Positions 1 through 6,092 of a DNA stretch of 7,179 bases are shown here, one piece after another. This stretch comes from Candidatus Bathyarchaeota archaeon (GTDB taxonomy: Archaea > Thermoproteota > Bathyarchaeia > Bathyarchaeales > B26-1), in contig QMYL01000045.1 in the NCBI GenBank assembly GCA_003662645.1, positions 1 through 7,179 of the forward strand. The letters run 5' to 3'. Both the position numbers and the translations under genes were made by a program. Below the pieces are notes generated by a model, which was not told where the DNA came from, did no database searches, and saw nothing but the letters and a program-made list of their open reading frames with translations. Position 1 is the first letter of the stretch, and every line of letters begins with the position of its first letter.

Positions 1-876
1 GTCTATAATCCTTGCAACTCTGACGCCGTTGCTGCTCTTGCGTAGGTAGACTCTGTGGGTGCATGCGTGGGCCATGATGTGGCCTCCAGCAGGCCGTTCG
101 GCACCACCTTGATAAGGTATGGGATTCGCCTGAACCTGGTTGGTCACGACGACGGCTAGGTTGTAGGCTTCAGCCAGCCTTATGAGCTTATGAAGGTACA
201 TGTTCAGGATCTGCTGCCTCTCCGAGAGCGTCTCCCTCCCGACGTATTCACCCCTGAAGTGGGAGATCATCGAGTCGACCACGACCAGCTTCACGTTGTT
301 CTCTGGGCATAGCCTGAAGAGGTGGTCTATCAAGAGGCATTGGTGGCTGCTGTTGTACGCCCTCGCTAGGAGGATGTTTTTGGCAACCTCAGCTGGGTCG
401 AGCCCCATCTTGGTTGCGATCCCATATATCCTCTCGGGCATGAACGTTCCCTCCGTGTCTATGAAGGCGACGTTTCCCTCCAGTCCACCCTTCTCGTATG
501 GTAGCTGCGCCGTAACCGAGAGCATCATACATATCTGGGTCTTCCCGGAGCCGTACTGGCCGATGAACTCGGTCAGCGCCTGAGTCTCTATTCCCCCTCC
601 AAGTATCCTGTCGAGGCTGCTGCTTCCAGTCGTGCACTTCCGCATGGCCTTCCTCTTCTCATACAGCTCTTGAGCCGTCTTGAAGTCTACCGTGATCATG
701 CTCCTGGCGGCCTCCTGGATCTTCAGGATCTTGTTGAACCCCAGCCCAGTCTTGTTATCTATCTCCTTCGGTGGTGTAACGGCTATAGCCGCTATCGTCG
801 TGTAGCCGGCGTTGATGAGCTTCGCTGCGGTTTCAGGTCCAACCCCAGGTAGAACGGTCAAATCATCGCCGAGCAC
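1..876 (-). CDS. radA: DNA repair and recombination protein RadA (3' end beyond the window)
   Basis: Archaeal RecA/Rad51-family recombinase, which forms ATP-dependent filaments on single-stranded DNA and drives strand exchange in homologous recombination. The frame is open from position 876 to the left edge, giving 292 residues. Visible in order: a helix-hairpin-helix DNA-binding region at about 6-50 (LPGVGPETAAKL), a linker with an FxxA-type polymerisation motif (FKTA, 65-68), Walker A GQYGSGKT at 106-113, Walker B LVVVDS at 197-202, the SERQQ segment at 218-222, the TNQV motif at 245-248, and the loop 2/C-terminal region PAGGHIMAH at 262-270. Family members are about 310-350 residues, so only roughly the last 25-40 are missing. 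The GTG start is fixed by an excellent Shine-Dalgarno six bases upstream and by the hairpin domain beginning directly after it. It has its own promoter, separate from the upstream winged-helix gene. A diverged C-terminal copy lies at 6271-6438. Family assignment is very secure. Confidence 0.95.
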   Translation of the reverse strand, partial: MLGDDLTVLPGVGPETAAKLINAGYTTIAAIAVTPPKEIDNKTGLGFNKILKIQEAARSMITVDFKTAQELYEKRKAMRKCTTGSSSLDRILGGGIETQALTEFIGQYGSGKTQICMMLSVTAQLPYEKGGLEGNVAFIDTEGTFMPERIYGIATKMGLDPAEVAKNILLARAYNSSHQCLLIDHLFRLCPENNVKLVVVDSMISHFRGEYVGRETLSERQQILNMYLHKLIRLAEAYNLAVVVTNQVQANPIPYQGGAERPAGGHIMAHACTHRVYLRKSSNGVRVARIID

Positions 877-882
877 TCTAAC

Positions 883-890
883 TCACCTCC
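883..890 (-). promoter_or_regulatory. Shine-Dalgarno site of radA
   Basis: Read on the minus strand this is GGAGGTGA, a full match to the archaeal 16S anti-Shine-Dalgarno sequence. It lies six bases before the GTG at 876-874. It decides that radA starts at GTG, and it shows that radA is translated from a leadered mRNA. Confidence 0.8.
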
Positions 891-925
891 CCTCGACCAG
901 TCGGATCACGTTCTACGTTAAGGTG

Positions 926-933
926 TATAAATA
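926..933 (-). promoter_or_regulatory. TATA box of radA
   Basis: On the minus strand this reads TATTTATA, an archaeal box A-like element about 50 bases upstream of the radA GTG. Transcription would start about 25 bases downstream, near 900-905, leaving a leader of roughly 25 bases that contains the Shine-Dalgarno site. No gene lies downstream on the plus strand, so minus-strand use is the sensible reading. This is prediction from sequence only. Confidence 0.5.
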
Positions 934-1011
934 GGTGCGGGAAGGTTTGGGGGGAGGGGGCTCCCTTAAACCCTCATTTCCTCTCGAAGCATCAGAAACA
1001 TTAATTTTTAT

Positions 1012-1308
1012 TCATATCTTTCTAAGATTTTTGAAAAAATCTGAGATGATTCTTACAATTTCATTATCTAGGTTGATCTGGTAAGTTTTCGGTTCGTGTG
1101 GAAACTCCTTAACCCATCCCAGTTTGACAAGAATCTGGATGTTCCTCGAAACCTCCTCGGTTGAGAGTCCAGTCGGCCTTCTCAACCTATAACGTGTGAA
1201 CTGTGTGTTCGGGTGCTCTATTAGGTACTTGAGTATCTTTATCCTACCGCTGCTTCCAAGGCCGGCTTCAACCTCAGCCCATACTTTCCGTTTCCTCTCT
1301 AAACTCAT
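1012..1308 (-). CDS. Small winged helix-turn-helix DNA-binding protein, coupled to orc1/cdc6
   Basis: A 98-residue basic protein that looks like a single winged helix-turn-helix domain of the ArsR/MarR-like archaeal type. Residues 21-31 (GRIKILKYLIE) form the first helix. About 38-66 make the helix-turn-helix, with GLSTEEVSRNIQIL as the turn and recognition helix. Residues 67-80 (VKEFPHEPKTYQI) are the beta-wing, followed by a short C-terminal helix. There is no sensor or metal-binding domain. Its ATG lies inside the 3' end of the orc1/cdc6 gene, with a 35-bp overlap in a different frame, so the two are almost certainly co-transcribed and translationally coupled. Inference: it may bind the origin or the operon promoter, either as a partner of the AAA+ protein or as an autoregulator. 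The exact role is unknown. The domain call is confident, the function is not. Confidence 0.85.
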   Translation of the reverse strand: MSLERKRKVWAEVEAGLGSSGRIKILKYLIEHPNTQFTRYRLRRPTGLSTEEVSRNIQILVKLGWVKEFPHEPKTYQINLDNEIVRIISDFFKNLRKI

Positions 1309-2476
1309 TCACACCACGCTTCAACTTCTCAACGATCATGTCCAAGAACCTCTCAAGGTCTTCGGTTGAGACACCCATTATCCCAAACTCGGTGAGGCTC
1401 TTCATGTCCACGATACCCCTATAGATGAGGTCTTGGACGTAGCCCTCAATCTCTTCAACGGGCTCAACATTCTGCTCCTCACAGATCACCCAATACTCAG
1501 TTCTAATATCCTTGAGGCTTACGTAGGCGGTCTTATTCACCCTCAAAGCCCTAACGAGACCCCACAGTATCAGCCTCTCGTCGGGATCCATGTACAATAT
1601 ATCCTCACTCGTGATTCCTGGATATGTCTCCCCGTGAACCCTCCTGACGTGATCTAGTAGAACCCGGTCGTATCCTTCCCTCTCAGCCAGGATACCAGCA
1701 TACAAGAGTAGGTCTAAGCCAACCCTGAGATCCCCATTTATCGGAGGCATGGCCGTAACGTCGCTTACGTAAGTGAGGACTTCATCGTCGATCCTGCCGG
1801 GCTTGAAGGCCTCCTCAACCCTTAGACGTAAAATATCCTTTATCTGTTCACCGCTGTAGCGGGGAAAGTCGATTATAATCTTTCCGAGCGTGGACCTCTC
1901 GCTCTCCTCAAGCATCTTGTGGAATGAGAGGCTTCGAGCTATGAAGACTACGCCCAAGACGCGGCAGGGTCTCCCCAAAGTCAACTCGTTTATGCGTGTA
2001 AGGTCGTATATTAGGTGCTCCTTAGAGCTCTTGAGGAAGTAGCTGATTTCATCGACGGTGATTAGGATGTACTCATCATTCTCTTCCAAGTATTGAACTA
2101 GCCGAGTTAGCATCTCTTCGGGGCTTAGGCTTCGAGTAGCTGTTCCGGGAGCAATCTTGTTCAGCATGCTCCTATAAAGGATGAATCGTTTGGCACCTTC
2201 AAGCTTACAATTCAGGTACACATGCTTGACTTTGAAGCCCTTCCTTTCGGCTTCCTCCTCAACCGTCTCACCGAAACGTAGAGCCGTACAGGTCTTCCCG
2301 GTTCCAACTGGACCCACGAGCTGACAGACCCGCATATAAGCCTCCTTAGGGTTCTCCAGAACACTTTTGTATAGGGAGTGTAGTAGACTCAGTTGTTCCT
2401 CCCTGTGAGGGAGAACCTTAGGCACATACCTAGGCGAGAGCTTCTCTGAATCCTCGAATATCAAGGACCCCGACAT
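1274..2476 (-). CDS. cdc6: Orc1/Cdc6-family AAA+ replication initiator paralogue
   Basis: A 400-residue AAA+ ATPase with the layout of archaeal Orc1/Cdc6 proteins, which bind origin repeats and load the MCM helicase. Visible: the N-terminal YVPKVLPHREEQ signature (17-28), Walker A GPVGTGKT (55-62), Walker B ILITVDE (137-143), the box VII-like arginine in ESERSTLG (R194), FPRYSGEQIKDIL (204-215), sensor 2 arginine in NGDLR (R251), and a C-terminal winged-helix region at about 295-385. The P-loop context QLVGPVGTGKTCTALRFG is closer in style to divergent Orc1/Cdc6 paralogues than to canonical Orc1-1. The sensor 1 stretch (VVFIARSLSF, 176-185) lacks the asparagine expected in ISND-type sequences. 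It may therefore be a secondary initiator or an element-derived paralogue. The ATG is supported by a GGAG eight bases upstream. It overlaps the winged-helix gene downstream, and a frameshifted fragment of a relative lies at 6093-6270. Family is secure; being the main initiator is not. Confidence 0.9.
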   Translation of the reverse strand: MSGSLIFEDSEKLSPRYVPKVLPHREEQLSLLHSLYKSVLENPKEAYMRVCQLVGPVGTGKTCTALRFGETVEEEAERKGFKVKHVYLNCKLEGAKRFILYRSMLNKIAPGTATRSLSPEEMLTRLVQYLEENDEYILITVDEISYFLKSSKEHLIYDLTRINELTLGRPCRVLGVVFIARSLSFHKMLEESERSTLGKIIIDFPRYSGEQIKDILRLRVEEAFKPGRIDDEVLTYVSDVTAMPPINGDLRVGLDLLLYAGILAEREGYDRVLLDHVRRVHGETYPGITSEDILYMDPDERLILWGLVRALRVNKTAYVSLKDIRTEYWVICEEQNVEPVEEIEGYVQDLIYRGIVDMKSLTEFGIMGVSTEDLERFLDMIVEKLKRGVNEFREETESMG

Positions 2477-2484
2477 CCAGCCTT

Positions 2485-2519
2485 CTCCAAATTTATTATT
2501 CTTTCATTGTAAGATAAAA
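2485..2519 (-). promoter_or_regulatory. Candidate promoter and Shine-Dalgarno of orc1/cdc6
   Basis: On the minus strand a TTTTATCT box (2519-2512) is followed, about 35-40 bases before the ATG, by an AT-rich leader and a GGAG at 2488-2485. The GGAG lies eight bases from the start codon. The 61-bp gap from the upstream DUF72 gene is enough for an independent promoter. Readthrough from the DUF72 gene is also possible. Confidence 0.4.
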
Positions 2520-2537
2520 CTAGTGGATGATGGATGA

Positions 2538-3737
2538 TCAGCTCCAATCGTTTGCGTACTGGAATCTCCAGCCCTCCTTGTTCTCTAAGATGTCTCTTAG
2601 GATGTTCTCCGACTCTTCCGGATTGATGGTGGTGAAGACCTTAACTAGGTGTTTACAGAAGCGTTTTATTCCCAGCCCCTTTCGCCAGTCTTCACAATTA
2701 TGCCTTAAGGTTCGTTCTTTAAAGTTTACTTCAACGATGTAATCTCTTACCTTCGCCTTAACGATGCCCTTCAGAGATTCTAATACATCTACTTCTTCAT
2801 CGCCGATCTCGGTTCCTCTCTTGAACCTTCGCCGATCAGTCAATCTCAGGAGGAGGTCTTCGACGCTTAACTCTGAGATTTGGACGCCGAACTCTTCAAG
2901 TTTCATCTCGTACATCATAGGCCTATTCCGAACGTTATGTCGTATTATCCTCTCCTTGACTTTGCTGTGTTCAGGCTTTGCCGCATTGAGCATCTCTAGG
3001 ATCTCTATGCAGTTCTCGATGGCGAAGCCGTGGTAATGGTTGTTGAAGTATCCATAGACTTTATCCACTCTGTTGGTTGTCTTCCTTATTCTTGGAACCC
3101 ACTCTCTCAGCTCTTCCTCGCTGTAGTGGTAGTCGTACCAGGGCATTGTTCCTCTGCCGTGCCAGCGGAAGTAGGCGAAGTCAGCTGTAACATGAACTTC
3201 CGGAGGGAGCAACGGCTCATCAACGATGCAGTAGGCTACATTATACTTTTTTAGCATCTTCCACGTCTCATCCCGGAGCCATGAGTGGTCTCTAAACTCC
3301 GCTGCGAACTCGTAATCTTCCGGAAGCACCTCCAAAAAAGCCTTAAGGTTCTCAACGTCACGCTCGTAGATGAAGCTTGGAGGAAGCTGGATGAGTAGGC
3401 AGCCGAGCTTACCACGTGCTTTGAGCGGTTCGAGCAATTCCAGGAAGCGGAGAAGGTCACTCTTTACATTCAGGTCAGGGTTTAGGCGTTTCTCATGCGT
3501 TATGAGTTTTGGAAGTTTGGCTGAGAAGACGAAGTTTTCGGGCGAGGTTCTGTTTAGGCCATATATCGTTGCTCTTGAGGGATATCGGTAGAAGGTTGAG
3601 TTAATCTCGACTGTATTAAAGAACTTGGCGTAATAGCTGAACATGTTCTCTGCTTTGTGGTAGAATGGGCCCACCCATTCTTTATAGGACCAACCGCTCG
3701 TACCGAAAAGTAACCTCGCCAAGACAGTCTCATCCAC
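2538..3737 (-). CDS. DUF72 (YecE-like) TIM-barrel protein with C-terminal SWIM-like zinc motif
   Basis: With the GTG start chosen here it has 399 residues. The first ~270 match the DUF72 family, a TIM-barrel fold of unknown activity: LFGTSGWSYKEW at about 10-21, FNTVEINSTFYRYPS at about 40-54, QLPPSF, AAEFRDHSW, AYFRWHGRG and the late YGYFNNHYHGFAIEN segment. Ordinary DUF72 proteins end near there. This one continues about 130 residues with a basic region and an HxC-x12-CxH motif (H346, C348, C361, H363), which resembles a SWIM zinc finger (CxCx(n)CxH) with the first cysteine replaced by histidine. SWIM domains bind DNA or protein, so a nucleic-acid role is an inference. An ATG at 3836 is in frame, but it would cover the other gene's start and ribosome binding site and adds a non-family N-terminus, so it is unlikely. 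A TTG at 3722 is an alternative. It is divergent from the DUF72 gene at 3800. Confidence 0.85.
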   Translation of the reverse strand: MDETVLARLLFGTSGWSYKEWVGPFYHKAENMFSYYAKFFNTVEINSTFYRYPSRATIYGLNRTSPENFVFSAKLPKLITHEKRLNPDLNVKSDLLRFLELLEPLKARGKLGCLLIQLPPSFIYERDVENLKAFLEVLPEDYEFAAEFRDHSWLRDETWKMLKKYNVAYCIVDEPLLPPEVHVTADFAYFRWHGRGTMPWYDYHYSEEELREWVPRIRKTTNRVDKVYGYFNNHYHGFAIENCIEILEMLNAAKPEHSKVKERIIRHNVRNRPMMYEMKLEEFGVQISELSVEDLLLRLTDRRRFKRGTEIGDEEVDVLESLKGIVKAKVRDYIVEVNFKERTLRHNCEDWRKGLGIKRFCKHLVKVFTTINPEESENILRDILENKEGWRFQYANDWS

Positions 3738-3749
3738 AGGTTTATCATC

Positions 3750-3762
3750 AAATAATAAATTA
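3750..3762. promoter_or_regulatory. Shared AT-rich divergent promoter between the two DUF72 genes
   Basis: The stretch AAATAATAAATTA is the only strong AT block between the two divergent starts. On the plus strand it would place transcription start near 3781, giving a ~19-base leader for the gene at 3800. On the minus strand it would start transcripts near 3731, which favours a near-leaderless TTG start at 3722 for the other gene. Either separate overlapping boxes or one shared box could be used. Confidence 0.4.
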
Positions 3763-3786
3763 GGGTTTCGTCTTATTTCATTTTTG

Positions 3787-3792
3787 AAGGAG
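3787..3792 (+). promoter_or_regulatory. Shine-Dalgarno site of the plus-strand DUF72 gene
   Basis: AAGGAG lies seven bases before the ATG at 3800. It fixes that start, and it argues that the opposite-strand gene does not begin at 3836, because its coding sequence would then run through this site. Confidence 0.65.
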
Positions 3793-3799
3793 TAATCCA

Positions 3800-4723
3800 A
3801 TGACGGAGTTCTTGATTGGAACGGGTGGTTGGGCATACTTTAGAGTTCCGGGTTTGAAGCCTTTAGATGCTTATGCGAGAGCATTCAACTTCGTCGAGGT
3901 GAACTCAACCTTCTATGAGATACCTAACCTTAGACTTGTAGAGTCTTGGAGGCGTAGGGTACCACCAGACTTTGAGTTTTCTGTTCGCTGTCATAGGAAT
4001 GTAACACACAAGTATAGGATGGAACCGGTTGGGAACGCTTTAGCCACCCTCGAAATTATGAGGGATATCTGTAAGGTTCTAAAGGCTAGGTTCCTTGTTC
4101 TGGTAACGCCCACAACTCTTGATTTTAGCCCTAAAAAGATTAGATCTATAGATGATCTATTCCAAAGCGTTGATTTGAAGGGTGTCAGGCTTGTCTGGGA
4201 AGTGAGGAGGAAGATTGGTGAACCGGTACCGTCAAGCCTAATAAATCTGATGGAGAAGCGTGGGATAATCCACTGCGTGGACATTTCAAAAGAGGAACCG
4301 GCACTTGACTCTGACACCCTCTACACACGAGTTTTCGGTAAGGGTGTCCATAATATCTACCAGTTCGACGATGAAGAGCTATTGGAGATCGATAGGAAAG
4401 TTACAAGTAGAAAACTTGATACGGCTGTCATCTCCTTTCACAACGTGAAGATGTATAAGGACGCCGCCCGATACAAAATTTACAGGCAGACGAAGAAGTT
4501 TCCACCTGTCACGAAAGGCAAGGGTCAACTATCCCTAAAAGAAGTCCTAATGGAGGACGCGAAGTTCCCGGCGTCAAAACGTCAACTCATCAAGGATCAG
4601 GGATGGAAGGTAATCGACTTATCAGACGACAGAAGAGTACACGCATACACCTTGCTTGAGAAGCTCCCAAACAGAACGTTTTATAGTGTAGATGAGGTAT
4701 TAAGCAGCCTCCAACAGACCTAA
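3800..4723 (+). CDS. DUF72 (YecE-like) protein with DUF2795-like C-terminal domain
   Basis: A 307-residue protein. Residues 1-235 are a DUF72 TIM-barrel: LIGTGGWAYF (5-14), FNFVEVNSTFYEIPN (29-43), FSVRCHRNVTH (60-70), LVWEV (131-135), LYTRVFG (174-180) and ISFHNVKMYKDAARYK (211-226). The last ~60 residues (about 243-304: LSLKEVL, FPASKRQLI, LLEKLPNRTFYSVDEVLSSL) resemble the small helical DUF2795 domain, recalled as a stand-alone family with a FPASK...L..LP..Y.S..EV pattern. The fusion call is from motif memory and should be treated as probable. The biochemical activity of DUF72 proteins is not established; the fold is shared with xylose isomerase and endonuclease IV-type barrels. It lacks the SWIM-like tail of its divergent neighbour, and the two are only distantly similar, so they are old paralogues. 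The start is supported by AAGGAG. The 3' end is 10 bp from the convergent nuclease gene. Confidence 0.88.
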   Translation: MTEFLIGTGGWAYFRVPGLKPLDAYARAFNFVEVNSTFYEIPNLRLVESWRRRVPPDFEFSVRCHRNVTHKYRMEPVGNALATLEIMRDICKVLKARFLVLVTPTTLDFSPKKIRSIDDLFQSVDLKGVRLVWEVRRKIGEPVPSSLINLMEKRGIIHCVDISKEEPALDSDTLYTRVFGKGVHNIYQFDDEELLEIDRKVTSRKLDTAVISFHNVKMYKDAARYKIYRQTKKFPPVTKGKGQLSLKEVLMEDAKFPASKRQLIKDQGWKVIDLSDDRRVHAYTLLEKLPNRTFYSVDEVLSSLQQT

Positions 4724-4733
4724 TTATTATCTT
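4724..4733. terminator. Minimal convergent gap, possible bidirectional termination region
   Basis: Only ten bases, TTATTATCTT, separate two convergent stop codons. They are T/A-rich, as expected for archaeal termination at oligo-T runs, but no long T-run or hairpin is present. Transcripts from both sides probably overlap into the opposite gene. Confidence 0.25.
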
Positions 4734-5342
4734 CTATCCGTTTCTCGAGATCCTGAGTATCCCCCTTCTAGTCAAGTTGTCTAGGGCTTCCTCTACTTCT
4801 CTCCTCGAGAAGCCTAACGGTTTCATCTCGTTCATTATCCATTTCTTAGAGTATATGAATCCCGGCATACGCGTAACCTTCAATATATGATTAACGCACT
4901 CTCTTACTCTCGGCCTAGGCTTTTCAGGTATGAAAGTCGTCGGGATCAGGTCTAATGGTCTCGCCTCAACACCAAGCTTCTTCTCAACTTGATTAGCGAA
5001 GACCGCGTTGAATCTACCTCCGAAACATGTTAGGACTGTTCGAGGTCTACACGCCCTCACAAAATCTAGTAGCTGTTTGAAGTCTGAATGGTCACTTAAA
5101 GGGAAAGCCTTCTTATCCTTCATCCATAAAGCCCAGCCGCTGACAAGTGCATGTTCAAACTTGGAACGACCGGACAAGTTAACCATCTTCGGCACGATGA
5201 GGATGCATTCACCAGAGGAGTAGACCTCCGAAGCCTCCTCAGAACTCGAATCCAAAAAATCTAGTCTTCCACCATACAAGTTGTATAACCTGCTTATCTG
5301 AGCTATCCTCCAATGTACCGTAACGGGCAGATTAGAGTACAT
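4734..5342 (-). CDS. C-terminal half of the interrupted beta-CASP nuclease
   Basis: This is the first ATG after the internal TGA, giving 202 residues that carry the end of the beta-CASP domain, the metal-ligand motif PLSDHSDF, and a C-terminal winged-helix. The frame is in fact open, and family-like, from 5429. It is continuous with the upstream half, so this ATG is an artefact of the stop rather than a natural start. A GGAGGT lies 16 bases upstream of the ATG, which is too far for good initiation. Independent expression is doubtful. Confidence 0.4.
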   Translation of the reverse strand: MYSNLPVTVHWRIAQISRLYNLYGGRLDFLDSSSEEASEVYSSGECILIVPKMVNLSGRSKFEHALVSGWALWMKDKKAFPLSDHSDFKQLLDFVRACRPRTVLTCFGGRFNAVFANQVEKKLGVEARPLDLIPTTFIPEKPRPRVRECVNHILKVTRMPGFIYSKKWIMNEMKPLGFSRREVEEALDNLTRRGILRISRNG

Positions 5343-5429
5343 GTTAAAAGCCTTTATTACCTCCTGGGCGTTACCGAGAGAATCAGCCTTAAAAACTGGA
5401 ATCCTCCCCTCTCTAATAGTTTCCTCCGC

Positions 5430-5921
5430 TCACTCAACCATTTCATGGGCGAGCTCCTCCCTATCCGGAAACACGAAGCTCGGAGAGCCGAACGTAGAGT
5501 CAACGACGAGGATATCACACGAGATTGGTTCGGCAGCCCTCACCGTGAAAGTGTCCTTAAACTGGAAATCACCGGTATAGACGACGTTCCCTTCCGGGGT
5601 GATAACCTCGTAGAGCGTCGACCCCAAAACATGACCGGCATTATGAGCGACGACCTCCAAATCGTCGACTTCAACCCTTCCACCAACAGGGAGAGGCCTC
5701 CATCCAGAGATCTTCCTACCATACAACGAGACGATCTTCTTCGTCTCTTCTGTAGAAGCCTTCTCCGAACCCTTAAAACTGAAACCCTTAGAATGATCGT
5801 AGTGGGCGTGAGTGATAAACACGTAACGATAAGAACCACTTTCGCGTTGAGGATCAAAGATCAATCTTGACCCTCCGTACTCAACAGAAACGCCTCCATC
5901 CCACCTGACCGTAATAGGCAT
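5430..5921 (-). CDS. N-terminal half of the interrupted beta-CASP nuclease
   Basis: If TGA is a stop, this yields a 163-residue protein with the catalytic HxHxDH, GH and TGD motifs but without the beta-CASP cap and the last metal-binding histidine, so it should not be an active nuclease. ATG 5921 is preferred over the in-frame TTG at 5954: the TATA-like box at 5969-5976 puts the transcript start downstream of 5954, and GGGGTG (5931-5926) precedes the ATG. Confidence 0.55.
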   Translation of the reverse strand: MPITVRWDGGVSVEYGGSRLIFDPQRESGSYRYVFITHAHYDHSKGFSFKGSEKASTEETKKIVSLYGRKISGWRPLPVGGRVEVDDLEVVAHNAGHVLGSTLYEVITPEGNVVYTGDFQFKDTFTVRAAEPISCDILVVDSTFGSPSFVFPDREELAHEMVE

Positions 5922-5968
5922 GAAACACCCCAACAATAATTCTCCAATAGACAAGAAAAACTTTTCAA

Positions 5969-5976
5969 ATTATAAA
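5969..5976 (-). promoter_or_regulatory. Candidate TATA box of the beta-CASP nuclease gene
   Basis: On the minus strand this reads TTTATAAT, about 50 bases upstream of the preferred ATG at 5921. A start site near 5945 would give a leader of about 25 bases ending in GGGGTG, four bases before the ATG. Confidence 0.45.
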
Positions 5977-5993
5977 TGCACTACTTTGTTGCA

Positions 5994-6060
5994 ATATATA
6001 GAAGGTGTGGAAAACGGTTTTGAGGGGTAGCACCATCGGTGTTCATGGTGGCTTAAGCCC
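5994..6060. other. Intergenic region with TATATA box and palindromes
   Basis: Contents in order: ATATATA at 5994-6000, usable in either direction; the near-palindrome AAAACGGTTTT at 6011-6021, preceded by GTGG and followed by GAGGGG; an inverted repeat CACCAT/ATGGTG (6031-6036 and 6045-6050, 8-base loop); and the perfect 10-bp palindrome GGCTTAAGCC at 6050-6059. No gene is visible. It could be a divergent promoter region for the nuclease and for rightward transcription toward hef, or a decayed origin near the cdc6 remnant. Confidence 0.35.
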
Positions 6061-6092
6061 GGCGTACCCTTAGCATGCTCGACGATGAGCCG

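Larger units (their letters stand above)
4734..5921 (-). pseudogene. Beta-CASP metallo-beta-lactamase nuclease gene interrupted by one in-frame TGA
   Basis: Reading one frame from ATG 5921 to the TAG at 4734 gives a full-length 395-position protein with one internal TGA at codon 164 (5432-5430). Metallo-beta-lactamase motifs are all present: HAHYDH (38-43), GH at 96-97, TGDF (D118), DSTFG (141-145), and the late PLSDHSDF with metal ligand H278. The region between is the beta-CASP insertion. The C-terminus, about 340-393, looks like a winged-helix (SKKWIMNEM, FSRREVEEALDNLTRRGIL). Archaeal relatives are RNA-processing or DNA-ligase-associated exonucleases. Motif C, usually a THG-like sequence, reads CFGG here, so exact substrate class is uncertain. 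The reading frame on both sides of the TGA is intact and family-like, so the change is recent, tolerated by readthrough, or a sequencing error. Other genes here end with TGA, so general recoding is unlikely. Confidence 0.8.

Noticed and set aside
200..583. Plus-strand open frame of 127 residues inside radA
   Set aside because: It is antisense to the conserved RecA core of RadA, with no family signature of its own.
2524..2537. Tandem TGGATGATGGATGA as a repeat element or C/D-box RNA
   Set aside because: Only two 7-base units, partly at the end of an open gap; no proper C box (RTGATGA) with a paired D box was found.
5430..5432. General reassignment of TGA to an amino acid, or selenocysteine
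   Set aside because: The orc1/cdc6, winged-helix and minus-strand DUF72 genes all end naturally at TGA. Selenocysteine is rare in archaea, and no supporting element was recognised.
5313..5870. Plus-strand open frame of 185 residues opposite the beta-CASP gene
   Set aside because: The minus strand over the same bases carries clear metallo-beta-lactamase motifs on both sides of the TGA. The plus frame has no recognisable motif and is a shadow.
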